DNA from: Phallus indusiatus
Lineage: Eukaryota > Basidiomycota > Agaricomycetes > Phallales > Phallaceae
Reading direction: 5' to 3'
Length of the DNA stretch: 64,000 nt
Assembly (NCBI GenBank): GCA_027605045.1
Contig: JAQFWX010000040.1
Span: 338,546 to 402,545 of the forward strand
A program made the position numbers and the translations under genes. The notes beneath the pieces are model-generated. The model searched no databases and was not told the DNA's origin. It saw only the letters and a program-made list of their open reading frames with translations. Positions 47,640 to 59,650 of the stretch are shown here, one piece after another; position 1 is the first letter of the stretch; every line of letters begins with the position of its first letter.

Positions 47640-49110
47640 ATGTATACGACATCTAAGTATTTATTGTAGTTATACTTTGTATCGGAGTAAGCTCAACTTG
47701 AATAACTTTACATACGGTTTTCAGACTGCATGAACCTAAATGAGAAGTTACAAAGATGGATCCTGTATTGGTCAAATTACGTACCATGGTTTGAACTGGA
47801 TAGAGTCGTCAAAGCTCAGGACTCGGGACATAGTACTCAGACCGGAACTGCTGACTGGAGCACGAATGGTGTAAGTCGGGTGGATACACCGATGAAAGGC
47901 CGTGTAATCATTGTACTACTATATCCATTCCTGAATAAACGGTTTCGATTGTCTTTGCACGACCGTTGGGGGTGGCTTTGAAGGAGAAAGTTTCCAGATC
48001 ATGAACGTCATCGCTGACGAAACCAGAGCAGCGCCGTACGTACAATCTGTTCATGGGTTAGGAATAGACATTGAACAATAGAGCGCTTCTCCATCATTGC
48101 TTCGTCGGTTGCTCGAGCAATGGTACGTTGGTGTTATGGTAGAGGAGCTTAGCATCGAGTTGTGCCTGTTAGACTCCGCGCGACATATTGCTTATCTTGG
48201 CCTGCGGTTGACGCAAGAGTTATCACCAGGTTGTATAGTATCGTCTTCTCCATAGGGAATCATATTCTTCGTGTCCCGGTCCAGCTTCAACGTCTGTGTT
48301 GGTAAGGCACGGGTCTGGCTTTTTGAAATTGTTATTGGACAAGCTGCTACTACCGTGATGGGAAATGATAGTGCGTCACGGGTAGAAGTTATCCACGATG
48401 AATGTGTTGGCGTTGGTGTTTGCAAGGACGACGAGACGTTTTCCGAGTAAGCTGGACAGCGTGTGCGACGAGGGTACTTTCAGAAACTCGACGAAGTTGG
48501 GAAGCAACGCATGTAGACTAAGTGACTTGAGTCAACGAGAGCAAAAGACAATAACAATTACATACCGAACTCATCTATTAGTCTTGGTTCTCTTAGCCCG
48601 AGCTGCGTTGAGAGTTGGTCGTATTCCGTCCTTTAGTAACACTAGCAGCATGACTGCAACTAGGTCCAGGTCCACCAGCGACGACGACGCAGTTTTATAA
48701 GTAGCCCACCAAGCTCGGATAGACTAGCAAGAGCGCCACCAGCATAGGCCTTCGAGAGTACTACATCTTCATTGGATGGGACAAACACGAATTCGTTGAA
48801 TATCTCCAAGGCTCTGTAAGCTTCAGAGCGTTTGGTTTGTTCGCAAAGGGCGAGTGAAGAGAACGGTGTCTGGGTGCATTGGTTCTCACGAAACGTTGTT
48901 TGCACACGGAAGAAAAGGTGAGCGACTGAGACTGAGAGAAGGCCTATGACGAAGAGGATCAAGAAGAAATGTTGACTGAGAACCCAGAAGACGTATTGTA
49001 GGATGACAAGACGGACACGGTTTGTCCCACGAGGAGGAAAGATGATGTGAGCCTCGTTCCCAAGGTAGACTGAGGGGTCGGTATAATGAAGATCTGATGC
49101 AGAGGAAACC
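47640..49110 (-). pseudogene. Family R copy 9, decayed
   Basis: Collinear with copy 4. The minus strand shows FVFVPSNEDVVLSKAYAGG near 48740-48800 and an open block at 48192-48425. Confidence 0.45.
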
Positions 49111-49119
49111 CAACTTAGT

Positions 49120-50110
49120 TAGAAAAAGGATGGAAACACGGTGTATTTTGTGCTAATACGCACCTAATACGGGAAAAATAACCGCGTCGTCGGTTGCCTG
49201 ACAGTGGTATGGTGGTACTACAGTAGAGGAACTTGGCATCGAGCTGCGTGTTCATAATATATTTCTTATCTCGGTCTGCAGTTGATGAAAGAGTCGTCGC
49301 CAGGTTTTATCGTGTCGCCTTTTCCAAAGGGAATCGTATCTAGCTGTTCGCCGTGTCTCAGTTCAATTCAACTTCAACGTCGGTGTTGGTAGGGCACGAG
49401 ACCGGTCATGAAAACGTTACTAGACAAACCGTTACCAACCTATCCACGATAAATTTGTTGGTGTTGTTGTTGGTATTGGCGGGAACGACGAGACGTTTTC
49501 CGATTAAGTTGGACATGATGTTTGTGATGTAGATACGAGAGGGGTATCGTCGGAGATACACTCATACTTGATAAAGTTGCGAAGCAGCCCGCGTAAACTA
49601 AATGACTGGAGTCAGCGAGGACAAAAGACAATGACGATTGCATACCAAACTCATCACCCAGTTCTAATTCCCTCAATCCGAACCGCGTGTTCGCGTCCGT
49701 TGAGAGTCAGTCATATTCCGTCATCCAGCAACATTAGCAGCATGACTGCAACCATAACCAGGTCCACCGACGTAGGCCTTCAAGAGTGCAACATCTTCAT
49801 TGGAGTGCTTTGTGCGTCTCTTCCCATCGAGCCTCGTTCGCAGAAGAAATGGGAAGCGGATGAGACTGGGGACTGGGAATGATATATGTATGGCAGGGGA
49901 AATTGAGAATACATGTTGATGGAGCCCAAGAAAAGCATTCTGGGACGACAAGACGGACGCAGTCTGTCCCAAAGGGAAGGAAGGTAATGTGGGCTGAGCA
50001 GGTCGTATTAGTGAGGAACCGGATGTCGCGCCGGGTGTTTCCGAGCTGGACACTATTAACGCTCGTTCGGAATGCCTCCCTCTGCTGTCTCGTGTCGCGC
50101 CTCCTCTTCT
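49120..50110 (-). pseudogene. Family R copy 10, decayed
   Basis: Collinear with copy 5, up to the shared end near 50030-50190. Confidence 0.4.
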
Positions 50111-50430
50111 AGCCGTGTAATGGAACGGTGTTAATATACTAATTGGTGAGTTCAGACTAATATCGACAGTTCTAGATCCGGGATTGATTCATTTGCGATT
50201 CCCAATACAGCGTGTCATTCAATATTCAGCGCTCAGCATTCAGTGCACATGTAAAAATGCGCTGTAGAACATGAAAACGTAAATGCACCTAGCTTTCGTT
50301 CTGTACGGTATCAAATCTAATTGCTGTACAATTACGTGCTAGAAGAATTAGCAGTGGCCGTAGTTGTGAGGTATTTAGGTCCGACAACCTCTCATTTTGT
50401 ACGCGTTGTGTGCATTGATCTTCATAGGAC

Positions 50431-50982
50431 GTGTATTTTAAGGGTTTAACGGATAGGATTCACCAAGCCTCGCTTCTTCAAGTCTTTCTACGAGTATTTA
50501 TAGCGTTCTTTGCCTTTGAACCGATTAGAATCGTTAAGAATGGAATCAGCTTGGAACATAACGGAAATGATGATCCAATCTTATACGAGCGGAGACTTGG
50601 CAGATACCATGCTGAAGTGATACAAAGTTCTCGTCACTTTACACGTCCTAGATCACTGAATTTAGAAGCACCACCCACTTTTTCTTCGATCAATACCTAC
50701 ACAGAGCTACCCTTCAACCCGCCCGTACTGAATTCGACTCCTGACTTGTTCTGGCCGCCTACTATGTGCGTTGTTTCCGAAATCTTCTATGACACACCGC
50801 TAAACAAGAAAAATTGCTCGTTTGTCGTCAAATATGCCAAGTGTCAAGACGAGAAGAATGTCGCAGAGTTGCCTACAGGAAATACGAAGGATTTGCTAGA
50901 TCGGTCGTCTTTCTTGCCTTTATTTGACTGTGAATGTATTCATCTCCGCGGTTTCCAGGTCTTTAAAAAAAAACCTCAATAA
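50431..50982 (+). CDS. Hypothetical 183-aa protein convergent with NWD-C
   Basis: The frame is open from ATG 50431 to TAA 50982, 60 bp from the NWD-C end and facing it. The N-terminal 35 residues include a hydrophobic stretch (LLQVFLRVFIAFFAF) that could be a membrane segment. The rest is soluble-looking (FWPPTMCVVSEIFYD, CSFVVKYAKCQDEK). Related DNA lies next to NWD-A (16590-16960) and NWD-B (39085-39400), but the frame is interrupted there. So either this is the only surviving copy of a gene linked to each NWD gene, or the frame is open by chance in NWD 3' flanking DNA. No family recognised; the start could lie in an upstream exon. Confidence 0.35.
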   Translation: MYFKGLTDRIHQASLLQVFLRVFIAFFAFEPIRIVKNGISLEHNGNDDPILYERRLGRYHAEVIQSSRHFTRPRSLNLEAPPTFSSINTYTELPFNPPVLNSTPDLFWPPTMCVVSEIFYDTPLNKKNCSFVVKYAKCQDEKNVAELPTGNTKDLLDRSSFLPLFDCECIHLRGFQVFKKKPQ

Positions 50983-51044
50983 ATGAACAAAGTATTGTTA
51001 AGCTAGTCTCCCATCCCACAATGCATTTCTAATTACAAAAAATG

Positions 51045-54000
51045 TCAAAGATTCAGCTGCTTTTTGCATTCTATCCATTTTGTTCCATGAACAAAATTGT
51101 CGAAATGAAGTTTTGTGGACTTTCTTTCAAAGGCTTTGAATGACATGCTCGGATACTGCAAACCCCATCGCATCTCCTCCGGAACCCAGAATAAGAGTTC
51201 CCCATCCTGACCTAGTATCCAACCATTGGAGCTCTTAGTCCAAGGCAAAAAGCTCGCTTTATTCCATGCTATCAATGCGTAGTTCAATAGCTTAGTGTTT
51301 TCAGAGCACAGTTTGTAATCCTCAATCAATCTAACCAAACGCTGTGAGTAAAAAAAAAATTCGACTAGTTATTAGCCAATGTCTTACTGTTTGATTTGGG
51401 GATGCTCCGGTGTCATACCTGAAGGCTGTGAATCACGATCATCGTAAAGACGAGTCACGATTTCATTTACACGCAGATCCCAAACTCCCAGCTCGTCTGT
51501 TTGATTTATCAAAAGGCTGCCTTTGTGAAATGCCATTTCGGGTGAACTTTCGAAAATGTATGGAGATCTAGCAATATACGGAAACGAGAAACTGCCAAGA
51601 CGCCACACAGCCGCTAGCGTTCCAGTCTTGATGTCCCAGATACCGATGGCTGGGTTTTCCCTATAGTACTGTATACATATTCGTGTAGAGTCATCAGAGA
51701 ATTCGAATCCCCAGACCCGACCTTCGAATTGGGGTTTGTCTAGCGCCATGCCCCTTTCCAAATCCCAGACCTGGAGTTCGAAATTTGTGGGGTCTTGGAA
51801 GGAAACGTAGCGTCGATTTGGGGAAAATACTGGGGGTTGCCATATTTCAAAACAATAGGTGCTTTCACCCGTTGAGTGGTTTAAAATACGCAGTTTGAAT
51901 GTAAGGCCGTGAAGGCCTGATTGAGAATGGCACGTACATATATATGCGTTATTATTAGAAGTGAGGGCGATACTGTGAAGGGATGGACCATCCAAAAAAG
52001 GACCATTTATTATGCTCTGCGACTCTGAGCATTCCCGTTCCTCAATGCAGTCACCACTGTCTGTGTTATATGCGACCCAAAATGTGGCACCCGAGAGAGC
52101 AAGAGCAATCAATTTGTTTGGGAATTCACCGCAACTGATTAATGTGTGAGTGCGGACATCCCATACTTTGATGTTGTTCTTGTCATCGCAGCTGATAAGA
52201 CGGTCACCGGATGTAGAAAATACGAGAATCTCGAGCTGGTAATCCAATTCGTGTAACGTGCACTCCTCCTTTTCATCAATGTTCCAAAGGCAAAGCTGGT
52301 TAGAGCGAGCATAAGCTATGTTCCAATGGTTATCTTCTGGAGAGACTGTGAACGGGTTATCGATGGCATCGATGGAAAAGACAGCCAATCCTATAGCATC
52401 TAGGACCTGAAAGAAACCACTACCCGCCGGCGATTCCCGTTTGTACTTATATAAAACGAGATGTTGATCCTTGAGCCAAGCTTCGTCGTCTGACCATTCT
52501 CCATCATCATCGCCGTATTCATTCCAATCGATCTCCTTCTGGTCAAGGCCATCCCATGCTAAGACCGTTGTAGCCTCGTTCGCACAGTATGCCATGTATT
52601 TCGCATCGGGTGATAGGGCAGCCGTGAACACGTAATTATCGCCGAGATAACCTGGCCTAAAACGGTGTGAGAATTCTCCTGTTGATATCTTCCAGATCCA
52701 ATGTTTATCCTTTTCCATATATCCAGAACAAAGCAGGTCATCTCCATTAGTAGAAAAGGCATATTTGAGGCCATAGCTGAGTTTGAGTTCGGACTTTAGG
52801 CCTGGGGTCTGACGTTTGAGCTGACGGACCATTGTACCTGTCCGTATGTCATAAGCTTCGTAAGCCTCAGAACCGCGGACAACGACGTAACTGTCGCTGA
52901 ATGCCACCACTATTCTGTCGTCGTCGGTGTTAGACACAACGGGAACGAATATTTTCTCTTGAGTATCCCAAAGGCGCAACCCACCGCTGGAATGTAGTGC
53001 AAACCCGCAAAATCTTCCGCTGGGAGAGAACCTATCAAACCTAATATCACCATCCTCTAGTTGTATGGCACGAGTCTCCCTTTCATGAAAAAGTATAGGA
53101 TGACTATACCTCTCCCGGTGCTGGACAATATAGTGTCCATCCGGAGAGATATAACATTGACAACATTTCTCTCTATCGTTAGGCGCATGGAAGACTTTCT
53201 TCGTTTTTACCTCCCAAGTCAAGATATCTCCATCTTCGAAGCAACAGTAAACGAGTTCCCCATCCAATGAGAACACCACATGACATACTGCAGTCGCAGT
53301 ATCTTTAGGACTCTCCTTGCATAGAATTTCGCCAGTGAAATAATCCCATACCCATAAATCCCCATTTTTGAAACCAGTTGCGAGCAGTTGATCTTTGGGA
53401 GAGAACGCGAGTGCGGTTGATACAGATGAGGGATGTTTTTTCACAACACTGTTTTTGATTTGAGGCTGGAGGGTGATGGGCTGACCAATTTGAACATCCA
53501 TGCTTAAGAGTTGTGGGTATTGGGGAAGAAACTGTTGGGATATAAGGGAACGAGTTGAAATGTAAGGAAGGGCGGAGAGGTAAAGATGAGGTGTGCTCTC
53601 AGTCATCATCTCTCCAAATTCCCAAAGAAACACTGATGCCTCGACTGCCCAAGCATTTAATTCGTAATCATTGCCCTATGAGATTTAACGATTTATGTAA
53701 GCGTATATCCTGTGTATACGAGAAAACGTACTTCAGTTATATTCTTCAAGCGCTGCATCCCAGAACGACCCTGTTCAATTTCTTCCAAAAGACCAAGTAC
53801 TTCAAACAAGTACAGCAAGTTCTCGCACACCAGATCATATATTTCTTCACGAAGGTTTAAATTAAGGATCGAATGTTCCAAGTGGTATGCCCAAAAACAA
53901 CATGCATATGACAGGTACGATGGAACTGCTTTTGTTACTCGAGATTTAAAATTCTGTACCTCTCGATTGCGTTTGTGTGATGTTTCCAGCCCGCATATAT

Positions 54001-56595
54001 TGAACCGAAGCATCCCCTTCATGACCCGCAAACATGCGTGTGCAAATGAACTCTGATCCGATTTATCGATAAAATACCGATTCTCAATCCCGGCCTTTTG
54101 TTCGGGATTGAGGAAAAAGTCGAAAAGTGAGGTATGTATTGGTCGAATGTTGGAAGCAGATTGGTCGAGACCGAGAAACAAGGAATTCAACCACCTCAAT
54201 AAAACGTTGACTTTCTTGCTGCCTCCTGAAATAGGCCCGAAAAACTCCCGCAGATCTGAGACGGAAAGCGACCTGCGCGAAACTATAACGGCCCCGACGA
54301 ATGTTTTCAGCAGAGTGAAAGAACTGTCATGCTGCCAGCCTGGTTGGGCATCAAGGATTTTGTGATACATCTCGTTCACTGAAGATGTCGGTTTGGAAAG
54401 GACGTCCTTAAGTCGATTCTCTGCTTCGAATGAGTCGAGCTTGAGGATGTAGACACATGCAAGTTTAGCCCATATAAAAAGGTTTTGCGCGCTCTGAGCT
54501 AATAACAAACACCAATCCTCGTTAACCGCATCCAAGGTCTCCAATATGCCGGAAAGCTCGTGAGAGATGAGTTTTTGGATATCGTTTAGTGTATCATCGG
54601 GATCAATGTTTGCCATAGATTTGCAGCAAACATTTTCGGAATCTTGATAGAACCGTGCAATGTCGTGTTCGGGACGGCATGTTATTATGATCCGAAAATT
54701 CGTGGGAAGCTCTGAACTTCTCTCGAAAAGCAGGTTCAGAAGGATCTTGCGTTCACTTTGATCGCCGGCTTCGTCCAAAGCATCTATGATGATAGCCACA
54801 CGCTCCGTCATCCCGACTGGTATCCCGTTGGAAGGTTTGATAATCATTTCGTTAAATTGAATTATGGGATCAAGAGACTTTCTGACGGCAGTTTTTTCAG
54901 TAGCTTGTACAAGGTTTCGTCGCCACCAGAAATTCAATTTGTGGTCCGCCAAGTTGCGTGAAATGGTGCTGAATAAGACACTAATTCTTCCCTTATTACT
55001 TCGATTGAAACAGAAGAACGAGCCCAATCCGTCATCGTCATCCAATCTTTTTGCGACCGTGTGAGCAACTGCAGATTTTCCGGTGCCTGCTTGTCCGCTA
55101 AGCAGGAGAACGCGTGCGGACGTATCTTCTTGATTGACCCATTCGACTATCTCTCCAATTAGGTTTTCGCGAGTCCCATGTAGGCACATTTTACTGTAAT
55201 CAAGACCAACGTTTTCTCCGTATGGTATCTCGCCAAGACGATCGAAATCATCTTACAAAGATATTATTAGGAACTGAATAAATTAGTAAGGAGGAACAAA
55301 GACTGACTATTATTCGAAGTCGTAATTCCTATATGGAGTATTAAAGAGTCTTGAATCGTTTTAAAAATTTGATCAAACGATCCCTTGAACTTTGAAATGT
55401 TGTTATCGAACCCCGGCCCTTTGATGAAATTTGTAGCTGATCATCACGATGAATCGTCACATGGAACGAAATAAGTGGAGAACGAAAGAAAAATAGCTAC
55501 CAGCATTATTTTTGGTATATATCTTGATGAAATCGACACATTCGCAAGTTGTATTAATGAGTAGTTTCAATTTATCGCTTTGCGTTTCTGTAAGGACAGA
55601 CAATCTGTCCGCTTCGTTTATGTACTTGTAAATGTCCGCCAAGCGGTCGAATAAGCTCTGAACATTTGTGTTTCGGTTTGTGTGCATTTGAAGAATCTAG
55701 AGAAGGTGTAAGCTACAGTGAAGAATATAAGAATGCTACCTCTCACACTCGGAACGAGTGCAAAAACACTCCAAGCCTGGTGACCGTATTGATGCAGCTA
55801 TGATTTGTCGCTAATTAGGATAATTTACAAGTTAGAAATCATATAGTACAAACCGAAAGAGCAGAATCCGCCGCCGTCTTTATGAGATCAAAGTAACTAA
55901 GAAAGGCGGACAAGGATACGCCTTGGGCAAAATGGATACCCTCGCTTTTTCGTTTGGCTTCCTCGAGCAAATCTTTGAAGCGATCCTTTTTAATTGTAAA
56001 ACTTAGTTGTTGACTTGGCTGGCCCAGGAAAACTTTGCAAACTCCTATAACGATTTTGTAAACGAAAATGAAAACGAGGGTGATGAAACATACCAGCTGA
56101 AGATTGCATCAGGAGAAGACTGGACACAATATCTGTATATTCTCCGATGGAAACCTCCAAGTCGTCCGCCCTTCCTTTTTTTATAAGAATTTTGAACGTA
56201 ATGGTGGATTCTGAGGTAACGTTATAGCTTTTTTCCAATGGAGTTAGTTAAATGATGGGCGCCGGTGATTTCTCAGATCCGATAATCTCACAGAATCTGT
56301 TCGCTCCAAACAACCTGATTTTTCTTGCGATTCCCTACGACTGATTTCAATCTTTCACGATTATTACCGGTAACTTTGTCGATTTCAATAATGAACATCG
56401 GTCTGTTCAATAAAGATAAAGAAGCGGGAGGGTTCTCCAGTTTAATATCTACAAACACCATCAACAGTGACCTACGTGCGAGATAGGCCGTTGAACTTAC
56501 CGGAAATCACATATCGATACTGCTCAAACCTGCGAGCGATTTAATCAGTTTTCAAGTGCTGATAATAAATAAAAGTTTCACAACCATGATGACAT
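51045..56595 (-). CDS. NWD-C: NACHT-WD40 STAND (NLR-like) protein, diverged, C terminus broken
   Basis: Exons: 56582-56595 (ATG 56595), 56501-56529, 56292-56448, 56094-56227, 55854-56044, 55747-55797, 55501-55696, 55308-55436, 53732-55251, and from 53675 down. Exon lengths match A and B or differ by multiples of three, so phase is kept throughout (807 codons before the WD40 exon). Walker A GQAGTGKS is at 353-360, Walker B AIIIDALDEAG is about 100 residues on, followed by TCRPE. WD40 runs from residue 808. The frame stops at 51384 (1570 aa). The cap (GWILGQDGELLFW, DNFVHGTKWIECKK) is still readable at 51045-51338 but in another frame, past a T10 run on the minus strand (51349-51358 region). 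The donor of the intron 55252-55307 is GTCAGT, a weak site. It is more diverged from A and B than they are from each other. Confidence 0.85.
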
Positions 56596-56875
56596 TACAA
56601 CTTGCGTAATGTCGAAAACGGTTTGGGTGTTGGTTAATGAAGTACAGCGTAGTTAAGGTAAATTTGGGGCAGGAACTCGCGAGGCAACGTGTTTGACTGT
56701 TTGTACAACTTTGTACATAGGTCCTGGTAGAAAGCGAGCAATAAATGATGTTCCCACGAGCCATGATAAGGTTTTAAGGTTCAACATGATTGAACGCTTG
56801 TGATTCGCCTTTGAAGACAAGGCAGTACACCAAGGTAGCGCCGTGGCAAGAAGTCCAGTTGGTCCAGTCACTCAT
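56596..56875. other. 5' flank of NWD-C
   Basis: A candidate promoter squeezed between NWD-C and the NWD-D remnant. No gene seen. Confidence 0.4.
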
Positions 56876-57083
56876 CGATGATTTTGGTGAATTCAATTAA
56901 AAAGATCCGTTTGTGGATCTTAAGGGGAAAGACAGGAGGATTTGTGTAATGCCTGCAAACTGCCTCAAATTGTGATATGAAGTCAATAATGTTATATACG
57001 TACCAGAGATCATATACCCGGTACCGATACTGTTCAAGTCTAGAGAAATCGGCAATATCACGGATTTACAATATCAGTGACAT
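56876..57083 (-). pseudogene. NWD-D: remnant of a fourth NACHT-WD40 gene (first exons only)
   Basis: The minus strand shows a 14-nt start exon at 57070-57083 (ATG 57083), an EQYRYRVYD exon at 57004-57039 that is 7 nt longer than the 29-nt exon of the others, and an IHKRIFLIEFTKII exon at about 56876-56960. Everything downstream (NACHT, WD40) is gone. The first intron is only 30 nt, so splicing is probably lost. Confidence 0.75.
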
Positions 57084-57399
57084 CATCGTAATGTTCTTTT
57101 TTTAAAAAAACTTGATTAGCAAGGGTCGAGATTTCTGGTATCAGCAGAAGAAGTGTGGACTGTGTCGTTGGCTGGTGTTTGTTGGTTGGGTTTTGGTCAA
57201 AAAACGAAGAAACAATGAGGTTGTCCCGAATTTTTTATCCTTTAAACTGTTCAAGTAAACTCCTGCGGTTTTACTTGGAATAACGTCGTATTGCTCTTCA
57301 TTGAATAAGAGAATGCGGCGGCGGAAACCCGACGTGGCTTTGTCCGATTTTGCTCCAATGTCATGGTTTATTCCGGTGATGCCGAACGGTAACTGCTAT

Positions 57400-58060
57400 C
57401 ATTCACGGAAAAAACCTCTTATCAAGGTCTCAATAGCTCTTGAGATTTTATTGTGATATCTCCAAGTTTCACCGAGATTGAATACCGATGCATTGGACTC
57501 GAATGCGATGTGCATACATGTACTGTGTCGTATTATTGTCAAACATACTATTGGTGAAAGGGGGATGAGAAAAGGAATAAAGGGACCGAAGGTAAAAAAT
57601 GCCACATACCAACGCGGCTGATATAACAACACTAGTGGTGCGTTGGTGGAGGAAAAGAGGTTCGCTTCTCTGTACTTTAGGGCATAGGGGCTCCTGTTGA
57701 TCAGGCTTCACCAAGTCTTTTTCCTTTACATCGTACTCGAAGTGTTGGTAGTGACCCAATTCATTGCACGAATCGATGATATTGCTGACTTTGCCGAGAG
57801 CTTTGACGTCGGCGCATAGAAGAGGTCGGGATTGACTTACAGGCAAGCCGCCACTCTTAGAATTTCGGTGCGTTAGAGGTGAACCGTGAATTGTATATGT
57901 TGATATTGACGGGGATGGAAAGACGAGTTCCGGCCGTCATGGACATGGTGTTCCGTTAACCTGGAGTAGCCCCGACGCGTTGCACAGCGCGGCAGACTTA
58001 GGCGGTGATCCAGTGCACGAAAGCTAGATAAAATGATTAGAATAGACTACGTCAAGAGAA
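57400..58060 (-). pseudogene. Family R partial copy 11
   Basis: The minus-strand open block 57469-57846 contains VKALGKVSNIIDSCNELGH and EKDLVKPD, which align with LEALVEVSDTIDSYSDSGH and REDDLTEA of copy 1 despite low DNA similarity. That pattern supports a protein-coding origin for the family. Confidence 0.4.
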
Positions 58061-58737
58061 AAGACTATGAGAACAACATACTGAATTCGCATATTACCCA
58101 GATATTGGACCTGCGTTTTCACGTTCGCTAGGGGTCATATCCCGTTTTCTAGCATCTGCCAGTGCATCCACTAGTGGCAGTCAAATGTGATCCACCTGAC
58201 ATGGATGGAACACGGGCAGCATCGACGTTAAATCTCGACGCGTGACGTGTCCGTTCTAATGTAACTTGATTGCGAGCAGAAGGCATGGTGGACCAATGAA
58301 ATTGGAAGCGAGTAATGGTGAGGACGCGAGGACGGTCTGTTGTTTGGCGCTTGTTCGTTTGCGTACCGGGAACCGGGACTTACTCCGACACAGTGTCACT
58401 CATGTCACGGAGGTTCCTAGCGATATCATGATTCATCCCATGCCATGTTGAACTTTTATATGCCTCAATGGTCAGTAAATTTTCCATTGTTATCCTCAAA
58501 GGCTCTACCGATTCAAAGCGATGCCCTATGGTATACTATGATGGTGTATGTTATATTCGAGGTGGAAATGACGTAATAAATAGGTTGGTGAAACGAGTCA
58601 TGGCCGTGCTTTCTACGAACATCGTGACTCCATATCAATGTAGAAATAGTGGGCGATAGCAAGATTTTTATGGCATAAAAACGGTTACGATTGAGATGGG
58701 TGCGTAAGTAATTGGTAAAAGGAACCGTCAGGCAGCC
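58061..58737. other. Unassigned region
   Basis: Only short open frames; nothing recognised. Confidence 0.4.
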
Positions 58738-58849
58738 TGAGTCATGTGATGCGGCGACTCATATCAGTATCAGCAAAGCGACTGTCATGGCATAGTATGT
58801 TGATAACACCGAAATTTGAATGAACCGTCTTATTTCTCCTACATATCGC

Positions 58850-59650
58850 TGGAGATTAGGTTAGCGTATTTGCGTCGTTCAGGAGAGACGAGTTTGGTAG
58901 AGTTTTCGCAGGCGGGACAGAGCCTACGTATACCTCCTTCCACTTTATCAGATTATGTCTCAAGTTTCTGGAATTCTTCACTCTCCTTGAAGAAGAATTA
59001 GACCAGAATATGGGATCTGTATTCCAAGCACACCACAAATACGAGCACAACTGGCCTTTTTTCAACTTTTTAGATTTCGAGTCATCCTACTTCCAAGTCA
59101 TACATATGTACACAGCATGCGCAATCTTTCTGACAGAATAATACACGTGGTGATGGATGAGAACCTTCAAGAAGTAGTTGGTACTAGTTGGTGAGTCATT
59201 CCTCTTTTAACGAGATATGACTCACCTCCACTGCTGCGACCTTATCTTCCAGCGCTCCTCACTACGGGCACCTTACTTAGAGCCTTCTTGAAAAACAGGA
59301 CGTAAATTCCATTCAACTGCTACACTCCAAGGAAAGATTACCTGTCTGAGGTTTCTCTGCTTCCTTTTGAGATCCAGAACTACCTTTGAGAAGCTGCGAA
59401 ACTTTTCCGACAACCCCTCCACCACCCGTTGCCTTTTCTTTCTTCTTTACACTTTGTTTTGCATCTGCGGTAGTGCTAGAACTGGATTGTTTAATAGAGT
59501 CCCAGTATATTTCGTTGACGGACTGAGGGGCATGAAGAGGCATTTTCAAGTAGAGAGATTCAAGTAATCAAGGATGGAGCAATGTTCTCACCTGACGCTT
59601 TTGAGGCTGTTTACTTATATTTTCTATGGAGCTTGGAGACGGAAGCCGTT
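58850..59650. repeat. Tandemly duplicated block, copy 1 (with gene MPLHAP-1)
   Basis: Parts match 62150-62790: the GAGTCAT-TCTACT...GCATGC-CACAATT region near 59080 (against 62235) and the MPLHAP coding exon with its flank (TTTACTTATATT near 59610, against 62772). Confidence 0.55.
59280..59543 (-). CDS. Small unrecognised protein, MPLHAP family member 1
   Basis: ATG 59543 (an alternative is two codons earlier at 59549). It reads MPLHAPQSVNEIYWDSIKQ, then a Ser/Thr stretch, Lys-rich KKKEK, a Gly4 stretch, VSQLLKGSS and KPQT. A good donor (GTAATC) follows ACAG near 59341. Splicing to an AAG near 59295 would end the protein as TEGSK (71 aa). Otherwise it stops at 59313 (76 aa from this ATG). 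There is no signal peptide, membrane segment or CaaX end. The N-terminal 19 residues are conserved in the second copy, so that end is probably the functional part. The family is unknown to me. Confidence 0.5.

Larger units (their letters stand above)
38190..50190. repeat. Segmental duplication, unit II (NWD-B and family R copies)
   Basis: Second copy of 16300-27800. The two LINEs and extra family R copies lie between the units. Confidence 0.85.

Noticed and set aside
51349..51394. True intron in the NWD-C last exon
   Set aside because: The splice-like motifs are good, but removal does not restore the frame and the DNA aligns with coding sequence of NWD-B.
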